A DNA stretch of 64,000 nucleotides from B30-G6 sp963701385 (GTDB lineage Bacteria > Desulfobacterota > Desulfobacteria > Desulfobacterales > B30-G6), in NCBI GenBank assembly GCA_963701385.1, contig CAVOZW010000018.1, positions 1-64,000 on the forward strand. The letters are read 5' to 3'. Shown here in pieces: positions 42,358-51,322 of this stretch; positions within the stretch are counted from its first letter, which is position 1, and each line of letters begins with the position of its first letter. Both the position numbers and the translations under genes were made by a program. A model generated the notes under the pieces. It had not been told where the DNA came from and ran no database searches. It was given only the letters and a program-made list of their open reading frames with translations.

Positions 42358-43047
42358 TTAATGGGCGTGCTCCATGGCAGAGGTAAAATACATCACCGAA
42401 AGCAGGAAAAACACGAACGCCTGCACCAGCGCCACGAAGATGCCGAGGGCCATGATGGGCAGGGGCGCAAAGAAGGCTCCGGCAAGAAAAAAGAGAATGC
42501 CCAGCACCAGTTCATGTCCCATCATGTTGCCGAAGAGCCGGAATGACAGGGACAGCACCCTGGCCAAATGACCGATGAGCTCAATCGGTAAAATAATCGG
42601 AATCATCCACCAGACAGGTCCTAGAAAATGCTTGATGTAACTGGCCCCATGATACTTGATGCCGATGACATGAGTAAAAACCACCACCGTCAATGCACAC
42701 GAAAGGGTCGTGTTCAAACTGGCTGTGGGTGGAAAAAATCCGGGTACCAGTCCAATCAGGTTGCAAGTGGCAATGTAGATGAAGATTGTCGCTATTATAG
42801 GTAGAAGCCAGCGCCCCTCTTCTCCTGTGATACCAACGGCAAACTCCTCGAGGCCTGAAATGAGGATTTCAAAAAAGTTTTGCCCCTTGGCTGGTATCAA
42901 GGTCACCACCTTTGCGGCAACAAACCCAAAACCGATCAGTATGGCCATGACGACCCAGCTATAAATGACATGTGGATAGGCATGTGCAAAGTGACCCAAA
43001 CCGATGAGTTCAAAGAACTTGACGAAAAAAAGATAGGGATGCTCCAT
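42358..43047 (-). CDS. atpB: ATP synthase subunit a
   Basis: The 229-aa protein has the a-subunit plan with five or six helices; the essential Arg is in ELIGHLARVLSLSFRLFGNMMGHE. It forms the ion path beside the c ring. AGGCAG precedes the ATG. It lies between atpI and atpE; no b, delta or F1 genes are here, so the F1 part must be encoded elsewhere. Confidence 0.95.
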   Translation of the reverse strand: MEHPYLFFVKFFELIGLGHFAHAYPHVIYSWVVMAILIGFGFVAAKVVTLIPAKGQNFFEILISGLEEFAVGITGEEGRWLLPIIATIFIYIATCNLIGLVPGFFPPTASLNTTLSCALTVVVFTHVIGIKYHGASYIKHFLGPVWWMIPIILPIELIGHLARVLSLSFRLFGNMMGHELVLGILFFLAGAFFAPLPIMALGIFVALVQAFVFFLLSVMYFTSAMEHAH

Positions 43048-43049
43048 CC

Positions 43050-43451
43050 TTAGACTGCCTCCTTTATAAAAAGTTTGCTTACCTCAAGAATCGTAGCCAT
43101 AAAAATGCTTGCGACCACGACGGAAAGTCCGACAAAAAGACCCAACGGAGCAACATGGTGCCCTTGGATGAGAAACAACAAAATCATTGCACTCACAAAA
43201 AACCGAAAATAATATTTCGCCAGAACGACGTTGTGGGATGAGAGATGCGGCGGCGTCAAGGCCTTTTTCAGCGTGCGGTACAACAGGTGAAAATTGATCG
43301 TCACAATCAGACCGCCGTAAAGAATGCCCTTGGCAAAATCAATGGGCAGAAATGCCAGGCCAAGTGCGCTAGCCACCACCAGCAGCACCCAGTTCGTTCG
43401 CGTCACAAATTTGAGTATTCTTTCCTGAATTTTCACAATAAAAAATAGCAA
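43050..43451 (-). CDS. atpI: ATP synthase accessory protein I
   Basis: The protein of about 133 aa has four membrane segments and no soluble domain, typical of the AtpI/ATP-synthase-I family that helps c-ring assembly. The frame opens at TTG 43451; a GTG at 43436 is an alternative, and neither has a clear ribosome site. It abuts atpB (2-base gap) and follows atpZ. Confidence 0.8.
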   Translation of the reverse strand: MLFFIVKIQERILKFVTRTNWVLLVVASALGLAFLPIDFAKGILYGGLIVTINFHLLYRTLKKALTPPHLSSHNVVLAKYYFRFFVSAMILLFLIQGHHVAPLGLFVGLSVVVASIFMATILEVSKLFIKEAV

Positions 43452-43456
43452 ACCGA

Positions 43457-43675
43457 CTATAAGTTACGACTCTTCTTTATGGCAAGACCGATATTTCGAT
43501 ACCCCGCAGCAATACCCAATCCCAGAAAAACGAGCGTCAGCCAAGGCGATGTATCAAACTTTCCATCCAGCCAGACACCGATGGCAAGGCCAATGAAAAT
43601 GGAGAGCGCCACAGAGAACCCCAGGCTGCTGTAATAAGCCAGCTCCCTTATCGACCGGTACGTCTCCTTTTTCAT
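43457..43675 (-). CDS. atpZ: AtpZ/AtpI-type small Fo accessory protein
   Basis: This is a two-helix protein of the F0F1-ATPase subunit 1/AtpZ family (RSIRELAYYSSLGFSVALS, then GVWLDGKFDTSPWLTLVFLGLG). I choose the ATG at 43675 (MKKETYRS), which has AAGGAAG upstream, over ATG 43708. AtpZ with AtpI has been linked to Mg or Ca uptake and to c-ring assembly. It heads the Fo gene run. Confidence 0.85.
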   Translation of the reverse strand: MKKETYRSIRELAYYSSLGFSVALSIFIGLAIGVWLDGKFDTSPWLTLVFLGLGIAAGYRNIGLAIKKSRNL

Positions 43676-43819
43676 GAGAAAGAACGCTTCCTTGGTGAAC
43701 CGCCCCATGCTTGCGCCAGGGCAACCTCATCGGTGGGTATTATAGCCAAACGTCCTGTCTGCTCGTACAATTTGGACTTAAACGACCTAACATAGGCACC
43801 GGGGCAAGTCAAACCAAAA

Positions 43820-43862
43820 ATAAATTCGAAGCACGAATTTATGGGGTGCCGCTGCGCGGCAC
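43820..43862 (+). repeat. Two-hairpin element between pyrK and atpZ
   Basis: ATAAATTCG-AAGCA-CGAATTTAT is followed by GTGCCGC-TGC-GCGGCAC. Its A/T-then-G/C order is on the plus strand, while both neighbours are on the minus strand, where it ends in TTTTTGG after the A/T stem and could act as a terminator for pyrK. Confidence 0.75.
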
Positions 43863-43920
43863 TGCCGGTCTCGTTTCCAATGCCAGGAACTGCATTGTTC
43901 GGGCACTTTTCCTTCGAAAT

Positions 43921-44736
43921 TCAAATCCTTATCCTCCCCGCATCGAAAACCGGTCCGTCTATACAGGCATGCAGGTATTTTTCCTTGGAATCGCGGTTCT
44001 CCACGGCGCACCCCAAGCACGCACCCATACCGCAGGCCATCATGGTTTCGATGGAAATCTGGCATGGGATACCTTCTTTTCTGGATATGGCGATCACCTC
44101 CCGCAACATGGGAATGGGACCGCAGGCAAACAATATTTCCGGCTTCTCCTGCCTCAGGGCTTCTTCCAGCGGCTGCGTAACCACACATTGACTGCCGGCA
44201 CTGCCGTCATCGGTGGTCACCGTCAACGGGATACCCAGGCGTTCGAATATATCAAGGCATAACAGATCTTCGCAGGACCTGCCACCCATGAAAAGGGTGA
44301 GCTGCGAACGGGTGAGCCCCTGCCGCATCAAGTGCTTGATCAAAAAAACAAACGGAGCAACACCGATACCACCGGCCACCATGTGAACACGCCTAAAATT
44401 CCCCCTGGTGGAAAATCCGCGCCCAAGTGGCCCGAGAACGTCCGCCCTATCACCGCTGTGGCTCATGGAAAGCACCTCGGTTCCTGATCCAATACGTTTA
44501 TACAGGATGTCGAAACCGATGACACGCTTTCCCTCCATGATCAGATCATGAATCGAAAACGGTCTTCGAAGCAGGGGCGACACCTGCTTGGCCAGACGGA
44601 CCATGACAAACTGCCCGGGTAGGGCATCCTGATAGGCTTGGCCACAGGCGATGCGCATCCGATAGTATCCCGGACAGATTTCCTGGTTCGATAAAATCTG
44701 CGACAACGACAAGCGTGTTTCCGTGCGGGGCATCAT
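43921..44736 (-). CDS. pyrK: Dihydroorotate dehydrogenase electron-transfer subunit
   Basis: The protein of about 271 aa has an FAD domain (LRRPFSIHD), an NAD domain (MVAGGIGVAPFVFL, FACGPIPML) and the [2Fe-2S] site CGMGACLGC plus a later Cys, the PyrK plan. PyrK passes electrons from PyrD (type 1B) to NAD+. ATG 44736 is chosen, with AGGAGG six bases upstream. PyrD is not adjacent; the next gene downstream is atpZ. Confidence 0.9.
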   Translation of the reverse strand: MMPRTETRLSLSQILSNQEICPGYYRMRIACGQAYQDALPGQFVMVRLAKQVSPLLRRPFSIHDLIMEGKRVIGFDILYKRIGSGTEVLSMSHSGDRADVLGPLGRGFSTRGNFRRVHMVAGGIGVAPFVFLIKHLMRQGLTRSQLTLFMGGRSCEDLLCLDIFERLGIPLTVTTDDGSAGSQCVVTQPLEEALRQEKPEILFACGPIPMLREVIAISRKEGIPCQISIETMMACGMGACLGCAVENRDSKEKYLHACIDGPVFDAGRIRI

Positions 44737-44818
44737 CAAAATCCTCCTGTTTGTATCTTGCGCCGGTGCATGGTTGCTTTCGGCGAGGGTATGAACAATT
44801 ACCTGGCCACCATTTCTG

Positions 44819-45676
44819 TCATGCCTTTAGCAGTGTCCTGTTGGCGATGATGCGCTTGAATTTTTTGGATCGCTTTATTAAATATAGTCTAAATATATCC
44901 AAGGGTGTGGGTTGAATTTTTACACCGGGTCGACACAATTTCAATCGTCTGTCATCCCGAAGATATTTCTGGAAATCCTTTTCCTGACTGTGTTTGAAGC
45001 GACCGGTTTCCTTGTAGATGCGTGATCGAAGCGCCAGCCGCTGTTTCATCTGGGGAAGGGACCGATACTGGTAATGCCGGTTGACAAGCTTTTTGGGCGA
45101 CCGTTGCCCCAGACCCGCTGGGTAGGAAATCTGGGTGGGGTTGCCCTGCTCGTCCATATCGCTCCACGTCAATAAAGAGGAATATTTGAAAAGCCTCGGT
45201 TCACTCCAGTTAATCTGGAAGTGGGCCGGGAGAACCTCGAAACTGTCAATGGCATCGTGGCCGTTTTGGCACCACTGCTTGTCAACATCTCGTGGGGTAA
45301 TATAAAACTGGGCCTGGAGTGTAAATATCAGTTCAAAAGCGTGTCGTTCACAAAAATCGATGTCCGGTTTGGGGTCGTTCTCTAAAAATTCATCGCTGTC
45401 GAGAATCAGCAGCCAGTCATCGGGTTTGAATTGGCGACAGACGCGGTTATAGACGTATCCTCGCAACCCCACACCGTAACGGCATATTTTTTTCCCAAAT
45501 GGAATTATTTTTTGATTATGATTGCCTAAGGTTATGATGCGTTCCCATGTGCCATCGGTGATGCCGTTGTCGAGGACAAAAATGGCTTTGCAGAACCTGG
45601 ATGCGTGGGTCAGGGTAAATGTGACAATGTCAGCCTCATTTTTTACAATGCAAATAGCATACAGGTTGCCAGCCAT
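44819..45676 (-). CDS. Glycosyltransferase family 2-like protein
   Basis: The 285-aa protein starts NLYAICIVKNEADIV, has VLDNGITDGTWE, and the DxD-type metal site LILDSDEFLE near 90. This fits GT2-like (Glyco_tranf_2_4) enzymes. The C-terminal 40 residues are basic. No signal peptide or membrane segments. The acceptor is unknown; LPS or glycoprotein decoration is likely. Confidence 0.8.
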   Translation of the reverse strand: MAGNLYAICIVKNEADIVTFTLTHASRFCKAIFVLDNGITDGTWERIITLGNHNQKIIPFGKKICRYGVGLRGYVYNRVCRQFKPDDWLLILDSDEFLENDPKPDIDFCERHAFELIFTLQAQFYITPRDVDKQWCQNGHDAIDSFEVLPAHFQINWSEPRLFKYSSLLTWSDMDEQGNPTQISYPAGLGQRSPKKLVNRHYQYRSLPQMKQRLALRSRIYKETGRFKHSQEKDFQKYLRDDRRLKLCRPGVKIQPTPLDIFRLYLIKRSKKFKRIIANRTLLKA

Positions 45677-45852
45677 ATCATTACGCTTTCCTGGACCGAT
45701 GGTCTAACCCGAACATGAAACTTGACAAAAAGTTGAAGAACCTTACAGCAAACTGTGAAGCACTACCGCACGGCAGACCCCACGGGCTATGCGCTCGCTG
45801 TTGCGGTTCAGGCATTGCCCCAATGTGCCACCAAATCGTCTTGTGGGGCGGT

Positions 45853-46611
45853 TCAAAGCTTACGCCGCAGGGCAATGGCGGAGGCAAACCGACCGGTGAC
45901 GCGTTGGGCACGGTATGAAAAAAAACGATCGCTATGGCATTTCGTGCACACCCTGCTGACAAAAATATTCTCTCTCATCACTCCCGATGCCGCAAGCTGA
46001 TGAGCGCTGACAGCCCAAAGATCGAATCTGTTTCTATCGTCCTTGAATCGCCAGAATGCCGGGGGAATTTCTTCTTTGAAGTTGACAAATTCTGCACAAC
46101 AGGGACCGAGTGACGGACCGACGGCGGCCCTCAAATCTGAAGGGTCGCTGCCGAACCGGTTCTTCATTTCGCAAATCGTGAGCCCGATAATGTTGTGGGT
46201 GTTTCCCCGCCATCCCACATGCGCATTGGCGACAACTTTTTTTTGGGGGTCGACCATCATGACGGATTGGCAGTCCGCCGTCTGAATGACAAGGAAAACG
46301 TCAGGAACATCCGTGATCAAGGCATCTCCGGTGCCGGCAGTATAAAATGGTGGATCCCGGCCCGCCAAGGGCTCATCTTCAATGGTCAGGATATCTGTGC
46401 CATGAACCTGGTTGGCAAAGGCCAACACGCCGGTCTTTAAACAGCTGGAAACAAGCTTACGGTTTTCCAATACCGCAACGTGATCGTCTCCAACACCGAA
46501 ACTCGTGTTCAAACCCTGAAAGGGGCCCTGAGAACAGCCGCCATGCCGGGTAAAAACAGCGTGCTGGACACCTGGAATTTTCAAAAGATTTGGGTATTGG
46601 ATTGTCTTCAT
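45853..46611 (-). CDS. pgeF: Peptidoglycan editing factor (YfiH/PgeF)
   Basis: The protein of about 252 aa starts MKTIQYPNLLKIPG (start chosen over 46638, neither having a strong ribosome site). It has FTRHGG, LANQVHGTDI-type FANQVHG, the metal/catalytic QTADCQSVMMVDP and HVGWRG, and SDRFFSYRA. PgeF is a laccase-domain purine nucleosidase-like enzyme also said to correct misincorporated UDP-MurNAc-L-Ser. Confidence 0.93.
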   Translation of the reverse strand: MKTIQYPNLLKIPGVQHAVFTRHGGCSQGPFQGLNTSFGVGDDHVAVLENRKLVSSCLKTGVLAFANQVHGTDILTIEDEPLAGRDPPFYTAGTGDALITDVPDVFLVIQTADCQSVMMVDPQKKVVANAHVGWRGNTHNIIGLTICEMKNRFGSDPSDLRAAVGPSLGPCCAEFVNFKEEIPPAFWRFKDDRNRFDLWAVSAHQLAASGVMRENIFVSRVCTKCHSDRFFSYRAQRVTGRFASAIALRRKL

Positions 46612-46722
46612 TTTTTTCCGAACCATAAACAAAAGCAAGGATTGTTATCCGGTCGAGCATGAACATCTATGACCAGCGCGATAATCCCTGTCTCTATCAT
46701 AGAATCCGCCGTCTTTCCAGCC

Positions 46723-47589
46723 TCACATGGCCCGGGCCAGCGTCAGAACATCCACCGTCGCAGCCCCTTCCTTTAACAAAATTTTTGCGCATTCATTGAC
46801 CGTGGCACCCGTGGTATACACATCATCCACGAGCAGAATCCTTTTTTCTTGAATGTTTTTAGCCACGCCGATTTCGAATGCGCCTTTTATGTTTCGCATA
46901 CGGTCTCCGCGTCCCAGACCTGTCTGGGGCGCTGTGGCCCGCCTTCGACGCAGCGCACCCCTTTCGACCATGAGAGCTGTTGGCAGGGCAGCTTGCCATT
47001 CGCGCCTCTCCCAGTGCTTGACCGCCAGATAAACCTGATTGAATCCCCTTTTTCGAAACCGTCGCTTATATAGCGGCACCGGGACAACCACCTCCATGGG
47101 TCCGTCATGCCAAAAGTAATGATAAGCACTCAACAGCAAGATGGACAGGGGCATGGCCAGACCCACTTTTTCACCATACTTGAAGCCGTGGATGACCGCC
47201 ATCAAGGCCTGGTTGTAAACACCCACGGCTCTTGCCATACCAAAGTAGCGTTTTGAACTGAGACACTCCCCACAGACATGGTCCGGCCCTTCCCGGCTTT
47301 TGAACATAACGCCGCAACAGGTGCAGCAAGGTGATTCGATTGGGGTAAACAATCGCGAACAGACGGGGCAGACATAGTGTGCCATCAGTTCCCCGAAGCG
47401 TTCGGCCGACGGTGGCGCCTGGATCGTATGGTTAAAGGAGACGCGGTTGTTAAAGGAATCGCTCCCGGTGGATCGTCCTGGAAAAAAGTCTCCGCACATT
47501 AGACAGGTCAGGGGGAACAGGGCTTCCTTGAAAGCATTCCATATATGCGCGAGGGCCCTGCGAGATGTGTCGGCAAGATCCAGGTTCAT
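46723..47589 (-). CDS. comF: ComF-family phosphoribosyltransferase-like protein
   Basis: The 288-aa protein has an N-terminal zinc ribbon pair (CPVCSRLF, CCTCC) and the PRPP motif VLLVDDVYTTGATVNEC near 245. ComF helps DNA uptake/ssDNA handling in competent bacteria. It overlaps the end of rlmB by 4 bases (ATGA), so the two are translationally coupled. Confidence 0.92.
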   Translation of the reverse strand: MNLDLADTSRRALAHIWNAFKEALFPLTCLMCGDFFPGRSTGSDSFNNRVSFNHTIQAPPSAERFGELMAHYVCPVCSRLFTPIESPCCTCCGVMFKSREGPDHVCGECLSSKRYFGMARAVGVYNQALMAVIHGFKYGEKVGLAMPLSILLLSAYHYFWHDGPMEVVVPVPLYKRRFRKRGFNQVYLAVKHWERREWQAALPTALMVERGALRRRRATAPQTGLGRGDRMRNIKGAFEIGVAKNIQEKRILLVDDVYTTGATVNECAKILLKEGAATVDVLTLARAM

Positions 47590-48332
47590 AAGATCGATCC
47601 GGCTTCTCTCTGTCGATAGGTCTCATACATCACCACGCCGCCGGCAACCGAAGCGTTCAGCGAATCGACGTCACCGACCTGGGGGATGGCGATCATCAGG
47701 TCACAGTGTTTTTTTACCAGCGGACGGACCCCCTTTTCTTCACTCCCGATGACCAAGGCCATGGGTCCGGTCAGATCGCTGGTATAGATGTTTTGGCCGC
47801 AGTACTTGTCCAGCCCGGCCACCCATAGTCCGGATTTTTTGAGGGTCTTTATGGTTGATACCATATTCGTAACCCGGGTCAAGGGAATATGCTCCATGGC
47901 ACCGGCCGATGCCTTGGACACAGCGGGGGTGGGCTGCACAGAGCGGTCCTTGGTGATGACCACGCCGTCCAGCCCCGCACAAAATGCCGTTCGGAGCAAC
48001 GCGCCCAGGTTGTGGGGGTCGACGATATGGTCCAGCAGCAGAACAAAGGGCTTGCGGTCTTTGGCCGTCTTGAGAAGCCGGGACAAGTCGCTCCAGACAT
48101 ACGGGCCGACCGATGCACAGATACCCTGGTGTGCGTCCGTGGCGGCCATGGATTCGATTTTTCCCAGGGAAACCCGGTTGACGGAAACACCTGCGGCTGC
48201 CGCCAGAGAGACCACTTCCTCAACCCTGGGGGATGATTTGCCCTTTGCCAGGTGTATGGCCAGCAGATTACGTTTCCCTGCGCGAAGCGCTTCTCTCACT
48301 GGATGATATCCGTAAAGTAGTTCGACCATCAT
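47586..48332 (-). CDS. rlmB: 23S rRNA 2'-O-methyltransferase RlmB (SpoU/TrmH family)
   Basis: The 248-aa protein has an N-terminal substrate-binding part (LLYGYHPVREALRAG) and SPOUT motifs LLDHIVDPHNLGALLRTA, MALVIGSEEKGVRP and DSLNASVAGGVVMYE. RlmB methylates G2251 of 23S rRNA. Upstream of comF with coupled translation and 15 bases after gmk. Confidence 0.93.
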   Translation of the reverse strand: MMVELLYGYHPVREALRAGKRNLLAIHLAKGKSSPRVEEVVSLAAAAGVSVNRVSLGKIESMAATDAHQGICASVGPYVWSDLSRLLKTAKDRKPFVLLLDHIVDPHNLGALLRTAFCAGLDGVVITKDRSVQPTPAVSKASAGAMEHIPLTRVTNMVSTIKTLKKSGLWVAGLDKYCGQNIYTSDLTGPMALVIGSEEKGVRPLVKKHCDLMIAIPQVGDVDSLNASVAGGVVMYETYRQREAGSIL

Positions 48333-48347
48333 AAATTCCGTGCGGGC

Positions 48348-48986
48348 TCAGGTGTCAAGCCTTTTTCCTGAGCACAATTTATCAGATGACCTGATATGAT
48401 ATTCTCCAACAATCCGGATGAATTCGGCGATAGCTGTCGGGAGATCGTCGTTGACGATCACATGGCGGTAAATCGATTTTTTGGCAATCTCTGCTTCGGC
48501 ATTTCTGAGGCGTTTTTCAATGCTCTGTGAATCCTCGGTGCCCCGTTTTGACAGTCGTTGTTTCAATATGTCCAGCGAGGGTGTCATGATGAAGATAGTG
48601 ACGGCGTCGGGATATCGTTTCAGGATCTGCAGGGCGCCTTGAACATCGATGTCGAGCAGAATATCGTGACCGTCTGAAAGTGCTTGTTCCAGATTCCTCG
48701 CCAAGGTGCCATAGTAATGACCGTGAACGTCTGCCCATTCCGCCCAGCATCCCCTGTCGCGCATGTCGACAAAATTTTTCGTGTCCGTGAAATGATAGTC
48801 GACCCCGTCTTTTTCGCCCTGGCGCGGTTTTCGTGTGGTGTGGGATACGGAGTATCGAATATCCGGGTAGACGTTCCGCAAAGCCCTGCCCAGCGTGGTT
48901 TTTCCGGCCCCCGACGGGGCGGAAACTACAAAAAGATGCCCCTGGCCGGGCCCTGGCGCGGTTGTTTCTGGTACGATTTTTTCCAT
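48348..48986 (-). CDS. gmk: Guanylate kinase
   Basis: The protein of about 212 aa has the P-loop SAPSGAGKTTLGRAL, SVSHTTRKPRQGEKDGVDY and DIDVQGALQ, all typical of GMP kinase. Start ATG 48986 follows a G-rich stretch; ATG 49004 is a possible alternative. Gmk makes GDP from GMP. It lies in the yicC-remA-gmk-rlmB-comF run. Confidence 0.95.
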   Translation of the reverse strand: MEKIVPETTAPGPGQGHLFVVSAPSGAGKTTLGRALRNVYPDIRYSVSHTTRKPRQGEKDGVDYHFTDTKNFVDMRDRGCWAEWADVHGHYYGTLARNLEQALSDGHDILLDIDVQGALQILKRYPDAVTIFIMTPSLDILKQRLSKRGTEDSQSIEKRLRNAEAEIAKKSIYRHVIVNDDLPTAIAEFIRIVGEYHIRSSDKLCSGKRLDT

Positions 48987-49056
48987 CTGATACCCGCCCC
49001 CCATTTCAGAATGGATGATTAGGGAATTCTGTCTAATTTATTTTCGCTCTGCGACT

Positions 49057-49308
49057 TTATTCTTCTTTGAGCATGGCATAGCGCTGGGAAATGGTTTCCG
49101 CCTGTATGGCGGAAAGGACAATGTGATTGCTGTCCATGATAATGATCGCACGGGTCTTGCGGCCGTGAGTGGCATCAATCAGCCGGCGATCTTTCTTGGC
49201 TTCATCCTTTAGCCGCTTCATGGGAGCCGAATTGGGCGCCACGATACTCACAACCCTGTCCGCCACCACCGTGTTGCCGAAACCGATGCTCAATAACGCT
49301 TTTTCCAT
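49057..49308 (-). CDS. remA: RemA-like regulator (DUF370)
   Basis: The 83-aa protein matches DUF370: LLSIGFGNTVVADRVVSIV, PMKRLKDEAKKDRRLIDAT, GRKTRAIIIMDSNHIVLSA. In Bacillus RemA is a DNA-binding activator of matrix genes; in many other phyla it lies between yicC and gmk with unknown targets. GGAG precedes the ATG. Confidence 0.93.
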   Translation of the reverse strand: MEKALLSIGFGNTVVADRVVSIVAPNSAPMKRLKDEAKKDRRLIDATHGRKTRAIIIMDSNHIVLSAIQAETISQRYAMLKEE

Positions 49309-49405
49309 ACCCAGCTCCCCTCCCGTCTACACCGCAATAGATCTATTATCACGAAATCACGAAAGACACCTTATCAAAATTGTCAATCCCGAATGCTGAA
49401 AAAAT

Positions 49406-49447
49406 GGCGGCAAAGCCGCCTTCCATAAATTTGCGAAGCAAATTTAT
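49406..49447 (-). repeat. Two-hairpin element after yicC
   Basis: On the minus strand ATAAATTTGC-TTC-GCAAATTTAT is followed by GGCGGC-TTT-GCCGCC. The stop TAA of yicC lies in the first arm. Confidence 0.8.
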
Positions 49448-50328
49448 TCGACATTCTGAACCTGTTCGCGTATTTTTTCCAGCTCTGATTTCACATCAAC
49501 CACAATATGAGAAATGTCCGTGTTCCCTGATTTGGATCCGATGGTATTGAATTCGCGGTTGATTTCCTGCATTAAAAAATTGAGTTTATGACCCGATGGT
49601 GTTTCTGATGTCATAATGGCTTCAAATTGCGCCAAGTGACTGCGAACCCTGACTATCTCTTCGGAAATGTCGCTTTTGTCCGTCAGAATCGCAGCCTCCT
49701 GCTCGATACGTCCGTCATCCAGGGAAACCCGTTGATCGGTTAGAATCGAAATCCGTTCCATCAAGCGCTGCTTGTACTGCTCCAGGAGTCCGGAACTATC
49801 GCTTTCAATCTGATCGATGCTCTCTTCAAGGAACTGCAGTCGTCCCCTAAAATCGTTGGCGATGAATTCGCCTTCCTTTTGACGCATGGCATCCACAGCC
49901 GCCAATGCCTCCTGCAGGCACCCTGCCAGGCCCGCCTCCCAGATCTTGTCGACGTCCGATTCAACCTCCTTGGGCTTGATCAGGTCATTTCTGGCCACGA
50001 TCCACTCCAGGGGCACGGGCCCTTCTATATCCAGAAGGTTTTTCAGGGTATTGAGGGCCTGATGATAGGCGCTGGCCTTGGCCTCATCGACTTCGAATGC
50101 CGCCGCGGCCTCGGACATGTCGCTAATTTGAACCTTCACGTCGATCCGACCCCTTGACAGACAAGCGCTGATCAGGCTTTTCAGCCTTTCCTCGAGACCC
50201 TGGTACCCGGGTGTCATGCGCAACTGGATATCGAGATGCCTGCTGTTGTAGGTCCGGACTTCAACCTTTATGGCAATATCGTCGATGGTTCGTTCGTTAT
50301 TGGCAAATGCCGTCATGCTTTTGATCAT
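49444..50328 (-). CDS. yicC: YicC-family endoribonuclease
   Basis: The 294-aa protein begins MIKSMTAFANNE, has EVRTYNSRHLDIQLRM, and the C-terminal signature LNFLMQEINREFNTIGSKS. YicC proteins are RNA-cleaving hexamers that act on small RNAs in E. coli. It precedes remA and gmk in the conserved order. The stop codon lies in the hairpin downstream. Confidence 0.93.
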   Translation of the reverse strand: MIKSMTAFANNERTIDDIAIKVEVRTYNSRHLDIQLRMTPGYQGLEERLKSLISACLSRGRIDVKVQISDMSEAAAAFEVDEAKASAYHQALNTLKNLLDIEGPVPLEWIVARNDLIKPKEVESDVDKIWEAGLAGCLQEALAAVDAMRQKEGEFIANDFRGRLQFLEESIDQIESDSSGLLEQYKQRLMERISILTDQRVSLDDGRIEQEAAILTDKSDISEEIVRVRSHLAQFEAIMTSETPSGHKLNFLMQEINREFNTIGSKSGNTDISHIVVDVKSELEKIREQVQNVE

Positions 50329-50420
50329 GTAACGTTTGTTCCTTTATGAGATGGATGGCAATCCTATTATTCGACTGTTCCCATCATGGTTGGTATTAAG
50401 CAAAAAGTGAAACACAAACT

Positions 50421-50470
50421 TTAGGCTATTGGGCTGTAGGCTGTTAGGCTATAGGCCGTCGACTGCCTAA
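50421..50470 (+). repeat. GGCTGTAGGCTGTTAGGC-type intergenic repeat
   Basis: Tandem degenerate units (TAGGCTATTGGGCTGTAGGC, TGTTAGGCTATAGGC) lie between yicC and DUF4416. They relate to the runs after uvrA and before hemL. Confidence 0.6.
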
Positions 50471-50499
50471 AAGTCCAAAAGGTTAGCGTCTATGGGTTC

Positions 50500-51024
50500 C
50501 TATCGTTTCAAATCCACCCCATATTTGTCCCGGGCGCGCATCAAAAATGCCTGAACCCGATCGCCGGCATAGTCAGGAAAACTCCAGGGAAGCGATTCAA
50601 ACCGGCCCTTGCGAAAGACAAGGGTCAGGTCTGCATAAATCTCTTGGCCAATATAGATGCGATGGGCAAAATTTTTCCCGGTGGCCAGAACGAAGCGCTC
50701 CAGGAGCAGATAGCCCGGGTCGATGTTGACAAGTCGTTTACCGTTGTCTGTATATTGTTTTTCGATTTTGTTGGTGAAAAGCTTGACGCGTGCCAGGGCG
50801 CTTTGATGGATGAGCGTTTCAAAACCCAGCATTCGTCGGTAAAGAGGCGCCCCCATTTCCGGCTCATAATAGGCTGTCTGGTCAAAGGGCATCCAGTCGC
50901 TTACGATGTCCACATCACCAAATCGTTGCACAAGATTTTCGACGATAGGTGTGCAGAGGGCTTTTTCCTTTAAAAAAAAACCGATAACGAGCTTGGCCGG
51001 TTTGGGAGGGTTTGGCTGGCTCAT
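50500..51024 (-). CDS. DUF4416 protein
   Basis: The 174-aa soluble protein has KLVIGFFLKEKALC, FDQTAYYEPEMG, LVNIDPGYLLLERFVLATG and YPDYA-like FPDYAGDRV, which match DUF4416, found mainly in Desulfobacterota and related phyla. Function unknown. It overlaps the Trm112 gene by 4 bases (ATGA), suggesting coupled production. Confidence 0.85.
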   Translation of the reverse strand: MSQPNPPKPAKLVIGFFLKEKALCTPIVENLVQRFGDVDIVSDWMPFDQTAYYEPEMGAPLYRRMLGFETLIHQSALARVKLFTNKIEKQYTDNGKRLVNIDPGYLLLERFVLATGKNFAHRIYIGQEIYADLTLVFRKGRFESLPWSFPDYAGDRVQAFLMRARDKYGVDLKR

Positions 51025-51233
51025 GGGTCACATGTCAATCCTTGGACCGCTATGAACGATTTCAGACGACTAGGTTTGGCCTCATCGATTAGCATGATGG
51101 GAATATCATCCCGGATTTCATACAGCAGGCGGCAGTGATCGCAGATGAGCCCGTCACCTGTTTTGTTGAGATAAATATCGCCCTTGCACTTGGGGCAGGC
51201 CAGAATATCCAGAAGTTCCTGCTTGATCGCCAT
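51021..51233 (-). CDS. Trm112-family zinc-ribbon protein
   Basis: The 70-aa protein has ILACPKCKGDIY and LICDHCRLLYEI (two CxxC pairs), then DDIPIMLIDEA, the Trm112/YcaR pattern. ATG 51233 follows GGAGG, so the upstream in-frame start is rejected. Trm112 proteins partner methyltransferases in archaea/eukaryotes; bacterial forms are often of unknown partner. Coupled to DUF4416. Confidence 0.88.
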   Translation of the reverse strand: MAIKQELLDILACPKCKGDIYLNKTGDGLICDHCRLLYEIRDDIPIMLIDEAKPSRLKSFIAVQGLTCDP

Positions 51234-51283
51234 CGTCCCTCCTCCATAAAACCAATTAACGGATTTATACATCGCGAAATTGA

Positions 51284-51322
51284 AAAAACCGTGACGTCTG
51301 GTTCTTCAGACATCACGGTTTT
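51284..51322 (-). terminator. Rho-independent terminator (-)
   Basis: On the minus strand AAAACCGTGATGTCTG pairs with CAGACGTCACGGTTTT around AAGAAC, then TTCAATT. It lies downstream of the decayed histidine kinase and upstream of Trm112. Confidence 0.85.
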
